Assembly (NCBI GenBank): GCA_015661135.1
Contig: JACVXW010000013.1
Span: forward strand, 1 to 25,819
Source of the DNA: Chloroflexota bacterium
GTDB lineage: Bacteria; Chloroflexota; Limnocylindria; Limnocylindrales; CSP1-4
Reading direction: 5' to 3'
DNA length: 25,819 bases
This document shows positions 7,346 through 16,358 of this stretch, piece by piece. The position numbers and the translations under genes were made by a program. Under the pieces are notes generated by a model that had not been told where the DNA came from, made no database searches, and worked only from the letters and a program-made list of their open reading frames with translations. Every line of letters begins with the position of its first letter. The stretch's first letter is position 1.

Positions 7346-8484
7346 GCGGACTGGGTGACGCCGGCGCCGACGGGAGCGTCGGCGGGTGCGCCGGTGGGGG
7401 AGGCGGCCTCTCGCAGCGCATCGCGAACCGCAATGATCGTCCGCTCGATGTCGGCCCGGGTGATGCCGTGGTGCGTCACCGCCCGGACCTGGTCGTGGGG
7501 GTACCACTCGAGCAGGACGCCGCGGGTCCGGACGGCCTCGAGGAACGCCGCCCGATCCCCCGACACGCGGAACAGGACGAAATTGGTCCGGACCCGGCCC
7601 GGGTCAAGCGGACCCTCGCCGGGCTGGGCGATATCGCCCGCCGCCCGGATCCCGGCCATGCCCGACAGCGCCTCGGCGAGGAGCCGGGCATTGGCGTGAT
7701 CGTCCGCGATCCGGTCGATCATCCCCGCGTCGCCGTCGCGCAGGGCGACCAGTCCGGCAGCCGCGAGGATCCCCGCCTGGCGCATCCCGCCGCCGACCAT
7801 CTTGCGGGCCCGGCGGGCGCGCCAGATGACGTCCTTCGGCCCCACGACGACGCTGCCGACCGGGCAGCCGAGGGATTTCGAGAGGCAGAAAGTCAGCGTG
7901 TCGGCCGGGCCCGCGAGCTCAGCCGGCCGAACCCCGAGCGCCACGACCGCATTCCAGATCCGGGACCCGTCCACGTGGAGCGGCACGCCTCGCTCGTGGG
8001 CGATCGCGGCCACCTCCGCGGTGTACGCCACCGAGACCGGCTGCCCCATCGAGTGGGCATGGGTGTTCTCGATCGTGACCAGGCCGGTGATCGGCTCGTG
8101 GGCGTCCAGCGGGTCCCGGAACGCGCCCCGGATGGCGTCGAGGTCCAGTGTCCCGTCCGGCCGATCCTCGAGCGCCCGGACCGAGGTGCCCACGATGACC
8201 GCGTGCCCGGCCGCCTCGTCCAGGACGATATGGCTCTGGCGTCCGGCGATGGTCTCCTGCCCGCGGGCGAGGTGGGCGAGCTGGGCGACGAGATTGCCCA
8301 TCGTTCCCGAGGCAACGAAGAGGGCGGCCTCCTTGCCGAGCAGCTCGGCCGAGCGTTCCTCGAGCGCGTTGACCGTGGGGTCGTCGCCCCAGACGTCGTC
8401 CCCGACCTCCGCATCTGCCATCGCCCGGCGCATCTCCGGCGTCGGTTTGGTGACGGTGTCGGATCGAAGATCGATCAGTTCCAT
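7342..8484 (-). CDS. ltaE: Low-specificity L-threonine aldolase
   Basis: A PLP enzyme of fold type I that cleaves threonine or allo-threonine to glycine and acetaldehyde. The 380-residue protein begins MELIDLRSDTVTKPT, the hallmark N-terminus of the family, and has FVASGTMGNL, the PLP-aspartate region PLHVDGSRIWNA and the Schiff-base lysine K203 in FCLSKSLGCPVGS, then RARRARKMVGGGMRQAG. ATG 8484 fits the family start. Upstream there is no Shine-Dalgarno site but a -10-like TATCCT (8500-8495) 10 nt before the ATG, so the mRNA may be nearly leaderless. It heads a five-gene minus-strand run in which most neighbours overlap or nearly touch. The last 25 residues are a Pro/Ala-rich tail. Confidence 0.93.
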   Translation of the reverse strand: MELIDLRSDTVTKPTPEMRRAMADAEVGDDVWGDDPTVNALEERSAELLGKEAALFVASGTMGNLVAQLAHLARGQETIAGRQSHIVLDEAAGHAVIVGTSVRALEDRPDGTLDLDAIRGAFRDPLDAHEPITGLVTIENTHAHSMGQPVSVAYTAEVAAIAHERGVPLHVDGSRIWNAVVALGVRPAELAGPADTLTFCLSKSLGCPVGSVVVGPKDVIWRARRARKMVGGGMRQAGILAAAGLVALRDGDAGMIDRIADDHANARLLAEALSGMAGIRAAGDIAQPGEGPLDPGRVRTNFVLFRVSGDRAAFLEAVRTRGVLLEWYPHDQVRAVTHHGITRADIERTIIAVRDALREAASPTGAPADAPVGAGVTQSA

Positions 8485-8560
8485 GGGCGCAGGCAGGATA
8501 CCGCGTCCCTCCGGAGCCGCCGGGAACCGGCGCCGGGTCCGGGGTGTAGCCTGCCGTGCA
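8485..8560. promoter_or_regulatory. Divergent promoter region between ltaE and the propeller-like gene
   Basis: The 76-bp gap serves two divergent genes. TATCCT on the minus strand (8500-8495) lies 10 nt before the ltaE ATG. TAGCCT on the plus strand (8547-8552) lies 8 nt before ATG 8561. Neither start has a Shine-Dalgarno site and neither box has a good -35 partner at 17 nt, so these assignments are tentative. Confidence 0.35.
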
Positions 8561-10285
8561 ATGGATCGTCGTCCCGATCCCGACGTCGTCAATCAGCACG
8601 CGGTCCGGGAGCCCATCCAGCCGGATCACGGCTACCGCGCTGATGCGCGGATCGGTCATCGCGACGCCGTTCGCACGCGGCTGGCCGGCGCGATCGCGCT
8701 CGGGATCGTCCTGACCGGCCTGGCCTTCGCGGCCCTCGGACAGCTCGTGCCGGCAAGCCCTGATCAGCGCCCCGCGAACGCCTCCGGCCGGCCGATCGCG
8801 ACGGCCTTGCCGGACGTTGTGCTACTCCGCTCGCCAGCGCCGACCCGCCTCCTGACGGTCTACGCGGGAGGCCTGCGGTGGCTTGACCCGGCCACCGGCC
8901 GAATGTCCGGCGACCCGTACTCGGCGCCGCGATCCGGCCTGTTCGTGGACGGCGAGGGCCGGGCGTTGTGCGTCTGTCTGGAGGTCCCATGGTCCCAGTC
9001 GGGCTCTATGACGCGGGTGACGCTGCGCCGGTACGACGCCGGGGTGGAGACCGCGCGGACGACGCTGTACGAACTCCAATCGGTGGAGCAGGACGTCTTC
9101 GGCGACCCGATCCAGGTGGATGCGGAGATCTCTCGCGACGGCCGCCAGCTCTGGCTCGCCCATGCCGTCCGGACGGCCGAGGGATGGCAGATCGGCGTGG
9201 ACCGCGTGGATCTCGCCACCCTCGCCGTAGAGGCCTCATTCGCCCTCGACCCGGTGCCGGTGCCCGCGGCCGACGCCGCCGATGCTGCCGACCAGGTCCC
9301 CGGCCCGTCGCCGACGGGCTGGATCACCCAGGCGGAGTCTGCCGTTCGGGTGAGCATTCGCGCCTCCCCGGATGCGAGCCGGCTGTCGGTCGTCGTCTCG
9401 GTGTTCAGCGAGCCGCATCAGCAGCGCATCCCGGCCTTCCAGCAGGCCCGCTTCGTGATCCCCGCGGAGCTCGCCCCGGGAGACAGCGCGACCTCCGAGG
9501 TTTCCGTCCACGACGCGACCGACGATCCGTGCGACCCGGAGCTGTCCGCGTGGGCCACCGATCGCGACTTCATCACGATCTGCACCCGTCGGGAAGGGAT
9601 TGGCGTCCAGCCCTACGTCAGGGTCGAGACATTCGGCGCGGGCGCGCGCGACGTGGCCGTGGGCCCGCCCGTGGGAGCGATCGACTGGGATTGGCTGCTC
9701 GACACCCAGGACGGCGTGCTCTATCGCTGGTCCAGCCTCGCCCATGTCTTCACCCGACTCGATCTCGCCACGGGCGCGACCGCGACGCTGGAGATCGACC
9801 GAGCCAGGGTGGGCACAGGCGATCAGCGGCCATGGACGGCGCCCCTTCCCGGGCCGAACTCTCCGTGGGTGCCGCTCGCCGGTGATGACCAGTCGCTCCG
9901 CGTGACGCGCGCAGTTGGATCGGCGGACGGCTCGCTGATCTACGCGCTCGGCTTCCGGAGCGTCGCCGACGACATCCGGGATGACCGCACCGCGTCTACC
10001 GGAATCTGGGTGATCGATCCGCATGCTGTCGAGCTGGTCGCCCGATGGGCCCCGGCGGCGCACTACAACGAGATCGGATTGACGCCCGGACAGGAGTACC
10101 TGTCCACGGTCGCCCTTGCGGGTCTGGACGGGGAGGGTTCGCCTGCCGATTGGGCCGCCTCGGTCTGGTTCCACGATCCGCGGTCGGGCCAGGTCGTGGA
10201 GGTCCTCGGCGACGTGACCGACGCGAACGGCTTCCGCCCTGCCATCCTCGCCCCGAACGCGCCGCGCGGGATCGCCGGTTTCTGA
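8561..10285 (+). CDS. Membrane-anchored beta-propeller-like protein, unrecognised
   Basis: I do not recognise this 574-residue protein as a named family. After a charged N-terminus (residues 1-40) there is one membrane segment or uncleaved signal (41-64, LAGAIALGIVLTGLAFAALG), so most of the chain should lie outside. Repeated strand-rich blocks of the type x-W/V-x-x-D-P/L-x-T-G-x recur: GGLRWLDPATGRMSGD, VFTRLDLATGATATLEI, GIWVIDPHAVELVARW and VWFHDPRSGQVVEVLG, suggesting a beta-propeller. A Pro/Ala-rich stretch (VPVPAADAADAADQVPGP) interrupts it. ATG 8561 lies next to the divergent ltaE promoter; the longer frame upstream is antisense to ltaE. A strong hairpin follows its stop directly, so it is probably monocistronic. 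Confidence 0.7.
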   Translation: MDRRPDPDVVNQHAVREPIQPDHGYRADARIGHRDAVRTRLAGAIALGIVLTGLAFAALGQLVPASPDQRPANASGRPIATALPDVVLLRSPAPTRLLTVYAGGLRWLDPATGRMSGDPYSAPRSGLFVDGEGRALCVCLEVPWSQSGSMTRVTLRRYDAGVETARTTLYELQSVEQDVFGDPIQVDAEISRDGRQLWLAHAVRTAEGWQIGVDRVDLATLAVEASFALDPVPVPAADAADAADQVPGPSPTGWITQAESAVRVSIRASPDASRLSVVVSVFSEPHQQRIPAFQQARFVIPAELAPGDSATSEVSVHDATDDPCDPELSAWATDRDFITICTRREGIGVQPYVRVETFGAGARDVAVGPPVGAIDWDWLLDTQDGVLYRWSSLAHVFTRLDLATGATATLEIDRARVGTGDQRPWTAPLPGPNSPWVPLAGDDQSLRVTRAVGSADGSLIYALGFRSVADDIRDDRTASTGIWVIDPHAVELVARWAPAAHYNEIGLTPGQEYLSTVALAGLDGEGSPADWAASVWFHDPRSGQVVEVLGDVTDANGFRPAILAPNAPRGIAGF

Positions 10286-10327
10286 CCGAGTCAACGGGGA
10301 CGGGCCGGGGCGCCCGGCCTGACTCGG
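10286..10327 (+). terminator. Hairpin terminator after the propeller-like gene
   Basis: Starting at the base after the stop, CCGAGTCA (10286-10293) pairs with TGACTCGG (10320-10327), stacked on an inner stem GGCCGGG (10303-10309) with CCCGGCC (10313-10319) and a GCG loop. A 9-nt bulge lies on the left side. There is no T-tract, so it may act as a rho-assisted terminator or stabilise the mRNA end. Confidence 0.6.
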
Positions 10328-10670
10328 GATGCAATCCGTTACCCGTGCTGCCCCGGGCAATCCTGGCTTGCGACCACCCCCGGAGCACTGCGCGGGTAGC
10401 CGGCCACGGACGGCAGCCGCGACCGCCGAGATCGACCGGATTTCCCGTGCGTGGCGCGGGCGCCGAGCGTGGCCGGGCCGGGCCAACCGCCCTGTCGGGA
10501 CGCTGGGTGGGCTCGACGCCCGCCTGAACCTGGCGAGTGCTCCCCGGGGGAGCGTTGGCCACGAAAACCGCGCCGAAGCCGCGCCGCGCCGCGCCGCGGC
10601 AGTCCGGGCAATCCGGGTGCTCCGTCCCGGGCACAGACCTCTGGGATGCGTACGAGCGTCTGTCAAGCGT
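10328..10670. other. Gene-free stretch, no supported feature
   Basis: All open frames here are short or low-complexity and lack a ribosome site. I see GCGCC-type simple sequence near 10570-10605 and a palindrome, GCTCCCCGGGGGAGC (10539-10553), but nothing that I can name. The tRNA-Asp promoter follows. Confidence 0.5.
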
Positions 10671-10699
10671 CTGACAGGGCTCGGCTGGCCTGCTATTCT
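10660..10699 (+). promoter_or_regulatory. Promoter of tRNA-Asp with an inverted repeat over the -35 box
   Basis: CTGACA (10671-10676) and TATTCT (10694-10699) are separated by exactly 17 nt, and the tRNA starts 15 nt after the -10. The inverted repeat CTGTCA (10660-10665) / TGACAG (10672-10677) covers the -35 hexamer and could be a protein-binding site, or chance. Confidence 0.75.
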
Positions 10700-10714
10700 C
10701 CGCACTCGCCGCAC

Positions 10715-10791
10715 GGACCCGTGGTGTAGCGGCCCAACATGCCAGCCTGTCACGCTGGAGATCGCCGGTTCGAATCCGGTCGGGTCCGCCA
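10715..10791 (+). tRNA. tRNA-Asp (anticodon GTC)
   Basis: A 77-nt cloverleaf with acceptor stem GGACCCG/CGGGTCC, anticodon stem CCAGC/GCTGG around loop CTGTCAC (anticodon GTC), T-arm GCCGG-TTCGAAT-CCGGT, discriminator G and an encoded CCA. A clear promoter precedes it and a hairpin follows within 20 nt. Confidence 0.97.
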
Positions 10792-10808
10792 CCTCATCGA
10801 ATGCATCC

Positions 10809-10840
10809 GACGCCCCGTTCGCCCGCCCGAACGGGGCGTC
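10809..10840 (+). terminator. Hairpin after tRNA-Asp
   Basis: A perfect 13-bp stem, GACGCCCCGTTCG (10809-10821) with CGAACGGGGCGTC (10828-10840), closes a 6-nt loop. It lacks a T-tract. Its place directly after the tRNA suggests a terminator or processing end. Confidence 0.65.
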
Positions 10841-10930
10841 ACCTCGTCCGACGAGCGGCAGACGCTCGCGACGGGCCGGGCACCATGGCTCGCCCACCCG
10901 TACCCGACGGGCCCACCCCCTGGCTCATTG

Positions 10931-10959
10931 CTGAGGCCGGGCCATCCGGCCGGTGTGAT
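10931..10959 (+). promoter_or_regulatory. Putative promoter of the molybdoenzyme operon
   Basis: CTGAGG (10931-10936), a 17-nt spacer, and TGTGAT (10954-10959). The -35 hexamer and spacer length are identical to those before paiB and the CapA-family gene. The predicted start near 10966 leaves a leader of about 100 nt before ATG 11068. I saw no clear regulator site in the leader. Confidence 0.4.
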
Positions 10960-11067
10960 CGGGCCGAATGGCCTAGTCCGAGCGATGGCCCGTTCTGGGA
11001 GAGTCGCAGCATCCCGGAATGCGCCCCCCGGCCATGGCCAGACGCGATCACGAGTCGGAGGCGGCTG

Positions 11068-11991
11068 ATGAACGAGTACCCTCCTGGTCCTCGCGACGAC
11101 GGGCTCTCACGGCGAGGCTTCCTCCAGGGCGCGCTGGGCGCCGGAGCGGTTGCTGCGATCACCGCGTACGAGGTCTTGGCCATCGAAGCCGATCCAGGCA
11201 ACCTGGAATCGGGCCCTGCATTTTCCGGCCCGTCATCGGCCCTGACGAGCGGGGGTGACCAGGTCGACGTCCTCGAGCGGATGCGCGTCGAGCTCCTTCG
11301 CGCTCTCGAGAAGCCGGCCGCGGATCGCCGCTGGGTCATGGTCATCGACCTGCGGAAGTGCGTCGGCTGCCACGCCTGCACGATCGCCTGCGTCGCCGAG
11401 AACAAGCTGCCCCCGGGCGTTGTCTATCGCCCCGTGATCGAGGAGGAGTTCGGGACGTACCCGAACGTGGGCCGGAAGTTCATCCCCCGCCCGTGCATGC
11501 AGTGCGAAGTCCCGCCGTGCGTGCCGGTCTGCCCGGTCAAGGCGACGTACAAGAACGAGGACGGCATCGTGGTCGTCGACTACGACCAGTGCATCGGCTG
11601 TCGCGCCTGCCTGACGGCATGCCCGTACAGCGCCCGAACCTCCGACTTCGGCACCACCTACGGCGAGGGTCTCCCGGTCGTTGCCGGCGTGATCGCCGGG
11701 AGCAAGGTCGCCGGTCGGTACGAGAAGATCGACACCTTCGAGTACGGCACCGCGCGCTCGCGGGAACCCGGCCAGTCGCCGATCGGCAACGCCCGCAAGT
11801 GCCACTTCTGCCTGCATCGGATCAAGGTCGGTGAACTCCCGGCCTGCGTGACGTCATGCATCGGCAGGGCAACGCTCTTCGGCGACGCAAACGACCCGAC
11901 GAGTCTCGTCGCCGAACTCATCGCACGGCCCAACGTTTCCCGGCTCAAGGAAGAGCTCGGGACGCAGCCGCGCGTCTACTACCTGTCGTAG
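11068..11991 (+). CDS. Tat-exported 4x[4Fe-4S] electron-transfer subunit of a molybdoenzyme (TtrB/PsrB/HybA-like)
   Basis: This 307-residue iron-sulfur subunit wires the catalytic subunit to the membrane subunit. It starts with a twin-arginine signal (LSRRGFLQGALGAGAVAA, residues 13-30). Four cysteine clusters follow: C98-V-G-C-H-A-C-T-I-A-C108; C143-x2-C146-x4-C151-x3-C155; C175-x2-C178-x2-C181-x3-C185; and a late CHFCLHRI...ACVTSC group, giving the cysteines for four cubanes. ATG 11068 follows GGAG at a fitting distance and stands just before the signal; the longer frame upstream lacks both. It is the first gene of a three-subunit operon in the ttrBCA order, 14 nt before the NrfD gene. The family does not fix the substrate. 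Confidence 0.92.
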   Translation: MNEYPPGPRDDGLSRRGFLQGALGAGAVAAITAYEVLAIEADPGNLESGPAFSGPSSALTSGGDQVDVLERMRVELLRALEKPAADRRWVMVIDLRKCVGCHACTIACVAENKLPPGVVYRPVIEEEFGTYPNVGRKFIPRPCMQCEVPPCVPVCPVKATYKNEDGIVVVDYDQCIGCRACLTACPYSARTSDFGTTYGEGLPVVAGVIAGSKVAGRYEKIDTFEYGTARSREPGQSPIGNARKCHFCLHRIKVGELPACVTSCIGRATLFGDANDPTSLVAELIARPNVSRLKEELGTQPRVYYLS

Positions 11992-12005
11992 GCGGGAGCG
12001 GACCG

Positions 12006-13148
12006 ATGTTGACCATCAAGCGCGCGCTGTACGTCCTTGCCATCGTCGCCCTCGTCCTGGGTGCCTACGGCTTCTGGAGCCGTCTCGCCTTCGGGGAGCG
12101 CGACGTCAACTACGGGTCCTACGTGAACTGGGGCCTGTGGGTCGCGATGTACCTGTTCTTCGCCGGCCTGGCTGCCGGCTCCTTCATGCTGGCCACCCTC
12201 GACTACGTCTTCGGCATCCCGCTCTTCCGCGGGACAGGCCGCTACGCCCTGTGGGCGAGCCTCGTCACCCTGCCGGCAGCACTGCTGCTCATCGGGCTGG
12301 ATCTCGGGCACCTGGAGCGGATCTGGAAGGTCTACCTCCAGCCCAACTTCAGCTCGCTCCTCGCGCAGCTCGTGTGGAGCTACTCGGCGCTCTTCCTGAC
12401 CGCCTTCGCATCGCTCGTCCTCGCGATGCGAGGATCACGGCGCCTGCTGCGGCCGGTCATGTCGTTCGGGCTCGTCCTGGCGGTATTCGTCAGCGGCGGC
12501 GTGGGTGCGCTCCTCGGTGTGAACGCCGGACGGGTGAGCCTCCACAATGCGATGCTGCCCGCCCAGTTCCCGGTCCTCAACCTGGCATCCGGCGTGGCCG
12601 TGATGCTCGTGATCGTGGGGTTCTTCGGCGTCGTCGGAGATTCCGACCGCAGGGCCAGGCTGCTCCGCGTCCTCGGAGCCGCGATGGCCGTCCTGCTCCT
12701 CACGAAGTCCTACTTCCTGTGGGTCGACTACAGCCAGGTGCTGTACAGCAGGGTGCCCGACGCCGTCGCGACCGCGGAGCTGGTGTTGTTCGGGCAGTAC
12801 GCATGGGCGTTCTGGATCCTCCAGATCGGCCTCGGGATCGTCGTCCCGATGGCGGTCATCCTGTGGCCCGGTCGCGCTCGCACCCCGATCGTGATGGGCA
12901 TGGCGGGCGTGCTCGTGCTCGTTGGGCTCGCGGTGGGACGCACGGCGATCATCTTTCCGGCCCTCGCGATCCCGGAGCTGGACGGCCTCGCGGAGGCGTT
13001 CACCGGACCGCATCTCAACTACGACTACACCCCCAGCCTGATGGAGTGGTCGGTCACGATCGGAGTGGTCGGGCTCGCGACGCTCGCCTACCTCGTCGGC
13101 AGCGACCGGCTTCCGTTCCTCAAGAACTCCCCGGAGGTAGCGTCATGA
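12006..13148 (+). CDS. nrfD: NrfD/PsrC-type membrane quinone-interacting subunit
   Basis: A 380-residue polytopic protein with about nine hydrophobic segments, as expected for the NrfD/PsrC/TtrC family, which passes electrons between the quinone pool and the iron-sulfur subunit. Recognisable parts are the first helix (ALYVLAIVALVLGAYGFW), NWGLWVAMYLFFAGLAAGSFML, LLIGLDLGHLERIWKVY and VWSYSALFLTAFASLVLAMRG. ATG 12006 lies 14 nt after the FeS subunit stop; an upstream in-frame extension overlaps that gene and is not needed. Its stop overlaps the start of the catalytic subunit (ATGA at 13145-13148), so assembly is probably coordinated by coupling. No haem ligand pattern is evident, in line with NrfD rather than NarI. 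Confidence 0.92.
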   Translation: MLTIKRALYVLAIVALVLGAYGFWSRLAFGERDVNYGSYVNWGLWVAMYLFFAGLAAGSFMLATLDYVFGIPLFRGTGRYALWASLVTLPAALLLIGLDLGHLERIWKVYLQPNFSSLLAQLVWSYSALFLTAFASLVLAMRGSRRLLRPVMSFGLVLAVFVSGGVGALLGVNAGRVSLHNAMLPAQFPVLNLASGVAVMLVIVGFFGVVGDSDRRARLLRVLGAAMAVLLLTKSYFLWVDYSQVLYSRVPDAVATAELVLFGQYAWAFWILQIGLGIVVPMAVILWPGRARTPIVMGMAGVLVLVGLAVGRTAIIFPALAIPELDGLAEAFTGPHLNYDYTPSLMEWSVTIGVVGLATLAYLVGSDRLPFLKNSPEVAS

Positions 13149-16100
13149 GCAGCGACCGCGTCAGCCCGACCCTGGACGAGCGCCCGGAAGACTGCGGCCT
13201 TTCACGCCGTCAGTTCGTCAAGCTCAGCGCGATCGCCGGCGGCAGCGCCGCGTTCCTCGGCAACCTGCCAGGGTTCGCGAAGATCGCCAGCGCGCAGGAG
13301 AGCCCGGCTGCCGCCGGTATCGACTACCCGCTGGTCGACCCGGCGAGCCAGATCTACACCGTCTGCCTCCAGTGCAACACCGGCTGCGGGATCAAGGTGA
13401 AGCTCCATGACGGCATCGCGGCCAAGATCGAGGGCAACCCGTTCTCCCCGATGACGATGTACCCCCACATCCCGTACGAGACGCCGATCACGGACGTCGG
13501 GACGATCGACGGCGCGATCTGCCCCAAGGGCCAGGCGGGGATCCAGAGCGTCTACGACCCGTACCGCCTCGTCAGCGTCGTCAAGCGCAAGCCCGGCACG
13601 AACCGCGGCGCGAACCAGTGGGTGACCCTCCCCTTCGATCAGGCGGTGTCCGAGATCGTCGAAGGGGGCGACCTGTTCGGCGAAGGGCATGTCCCGGGCC
13701 TGCGCGAGTCCTGGGTCCTGACGGACAAGGACGTCGCGAAGGCGATGGCGGACGCGATCAAGAAGATCCATGACGAGAAGGACGCGGAGGCCAAGATGGG
13801 CCGCGTGGAGGCGTTCAAGGTCGACTTCGCGGATCACCTCGACGACCTCATCGACCCTGACCATCCGGACTTCGGGCCGCGAAACAACCAGTTCACGTTC
13901 GCCTGGGGCCGGCTCAAGGAGGCGCGCAAGGACCTGATCTCGCGCTTCCTCAACGCCTATGGCACCGCCAACGCCCACGGCCACACGACGGTCTGCCAGG
14001 GCAGCCTGTACTTCACCGGCAAGGCGATGTCCGAGCAGTACCTCGACGGCAAGTGGCAGAACGGTCAGAAGTTCTACTGGCAGGGCGACGTCGGGAACAG
14101 CGAGTTCGCGATCTTCGTGGGCTCCTCGCCGTTCGAGGGGAACTACGGGCCGCCGTTCCGCTCGCCCCGGATCATGCAGAACAGCGTGGACGACGGGATG
14201 CGCTTCGTGGTCGTCGACCCGCGCTTCTCGAAGACCGCGGCGAAGGCGTGGAAGTGGCTTCCGGCGAAGCCCGGCTCCGAAGGCGCGCTGGCACTCGCCA
14301 TGATCCGCTACCTGCTCGACCAGGACCGCTACAACAAGCCCTACCTGGCGGCCGCCAACCAGGCCGCCGCAAAGGCGATGGGCGAACCCACCTGGACCGA
14401 AGCGACGTGGCTGGTCAAGATCGAGGACGGCGTGCCCGGCAAGTTCCTTCGAGCGAGCGAAATCGGGATCGCCGAGAAGGAGCTGCGTCCGCTCTCGACC
14501 GACCCGGAGAAGACCTTCGAGTTCGACTACTTCGTGGCCCTCGTGGACGGTGTGCCCACGCCCGTGGACCCCTACGAAGAGGATCCGGAGAAGGCGATTC
14601 GGGGCGATTTGCTCGTCGACAACGTCGTGCTCGGCGAGATCACGGTCAAGTCGTCGCTCCAGGTGATTGCCGACTCCGCCCATGAGCACTCCCCCGAGGA
14701 GTGGGCGGAAATCTGCGGCCTGGACGCGGCCGACATCGCGGAGGTGGCGCACGAGTTCAGTGCCCACGGCCGCAAGGCGGTCGCGGACATCCACCGGGGT
14801 GTCAGCCAGCACACCAACGGCTTCTACAACGTGCTCGCCTGGTACACGCTCAATGCCCTGCTGGGAAACTTCGACCACGCCGGCGGGCTGATCAAGCTCA
14901 CGACGTACAAGGCGGACGGCAGCAAGAAGGGCCAGCCGTTCAGCCTCAAGCAGGGAGCCGGTGGCATCGCGCCGTTCGGCACGAGCATCATTCGGCACAA
15001 CGAGAAGTACGAGAAGCACACGCTCTTCCAGCGCGACGGCTACCCGGCCAAGCGCAACTGGTATCCGCTCTCGAGCGACGTCTACCAGGAGATCATCCCG
15101 TCCATCGGAGACGCCTACCCGTACCCCGTCAAGGCGCTGATGCTGTACATGGGCTCGCCGGTCTACTCACTGCCGGCAGGCCACGCACAGATCCCGATCC
15201 TGATGGACACGAAGAAACTGCCGCTGTTCGTCGCCATCGACCCGTTCATCGGCGAGACGAGCATGTACGCCGACTACATCTTCCCCGACCAGATGTACCT
15301 CGAGCGGTGGGAGTTCCAGGGGACCGGGCGGGTTCGGGGACTACGGCGACTTCTCGCACCCGGACGACCTCTATCTCCGGATGGTCGCCAACCTCGCCTT
15401 CGGCGAGAAGGAGGACGGATCCGACTCCGTGCCCGACGCCGACGCGGAGGAGCTCCGTATCTTCTCCACCGTCCGGAAGGGAATCCGGCCGAGCGTCTTT
15501 GACGCGGCGCGCTGGGAGAAGATCGCCGGCAAGCTCTGGCCGAAGGTGGTCTACGTGCTCAACCGCGGGGGGCGGTTCCAGTCGTTCAGCAAGGGCTACA
15601 AGGAGGGCGAGTTCCCGGAGGCGAGCTCGAGCTACTTCGGCCTTGACACGATCCAGGCGGCCAATGCCTACGGAGCGATGGTCAACATCTACGGCGAGAA
15701 GACATACGACACGAAGAGCCCGATGACCGGCGAGCACCTCGCCGGCTATGGGAAGTACTATCCCGCGCCGGTCTCCGTCCTGGGAGAGCCGCTTCCCGAC
15801 GAGGGGCTGGGCTATGACCTCCGCATGATCACCTACCGGGAGATCATGCAGACCAAGAGCCGAACCTCCTCGAACTACTGGCTCCTCGCCCTGCGCCCCG
15901 CGAACTTCATCCTGATCAACGCCGCCGATGCGAAGGCGCGCGGACTCAAGGACGATGACGTCGTGCGGATCACGTCCGCGTCCAACACGGACGGGATCTG
16001 GGACCTTGGCAACGGCCGCGTGGTGCCGATGGACGGCAACGTGCGGACGACCGAGGGGATCCGTCCCGGCGTTATCGCCTTCAGCCTCGGGTTCGGGCAC

Positions 16101-16307
16101 TGGGCCTACGGCGGGGTGGACTTCACCGTCGACGGCACGACGATCACGGGCGACTCCCGTCGCATCCGCGGCGTCCACGCCAACGCGGCGATGCGCATCG
16201 ATCCGTACCTCGGCAACACGTCGCTGATCGATCCGGTCGGCGGGAGCGCCGTCTTCTATGACACGCTCGTCAAGGTCGTCAAGGTCGTCAAGGTCGTCAA
16301 GGTCTGA
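13145..16307 (+). pseudogene. Tat-exported molybdopterin oxidoreductase catalytic subunit (TtrA/ArrA/PsrA-like), frameshifted
   Basis: This is the catalytic subunit of a complex iron-sulfur molybdoenzyme. It has a Tat signal (LSRRQFVKLSAIAGG, residues 19-33) and an N-terminal [4Fe-4S] motif at C74, C77, C81 and C126 (CLQCNTGC...CPKG). C284 in GHTTVCQGS is placed like the molybdenum-ligand cysteine of the arsenate/polysulfide/tetrathionate group. The first frame holds to ADYIFPDQMYLERWEFQG near 15320. Homology resumes in another frame at GPGGFGDYGDFSHPDDLYLRMVANLAFGEKEDG and continues to 16307. Family members as I recall them have roughly 50-60 more residues at that point, so a deletion that is not a multiple of three is likely; a smaller indel is possible. 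The joined length, about 1050, is still TtrA-like. The end is a VKV tandem repeat. Reaction direction and substrate are unknown. Confidence 0.85.
16269..16304 (+). repeat. Four perfect 9-bp tandem repeats encoding (VKV)4
   Basis: The unit GTCAAGGTC occurs four times in a row immediately before the TGA stop of the molybdoenzyme gene. Because the unit is 9 bp, gain or loss of copies would keep the frame and change only the tail length. Confidence 0.97.
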
Positions 16308-16358
16308 TCCTGCGGCGTCCCAGGTGGGCGAACGAGGTTCTGAGAACTGGAGGACACG

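Noticed and set aside
9236..10897. A 553-codon open frame on the minus strand
   Set aside because: It is antisense to the propeller-like gene and crosses tRNA-Asp. Its product is Arg/Gly/Pro-rich without motifs, as expected of a shadow frame in GC-rich DNA.
10801..11067. Longer start for the FeS subunit at 10801
   Set aside because: It would begin inside the tRNA-Asp terminator hairpin and place 89 atypical residues before the Tat signal; ATG 11068 has a ribosome site and starts just before the signal.
13202..15019. A 605-codon open frame on the minus strand
   Set aside because: It is fully antisense to the molybdoenzyme gene, which has clear domain motifs in sense. The antisense product shows only repetitive charged sequence.
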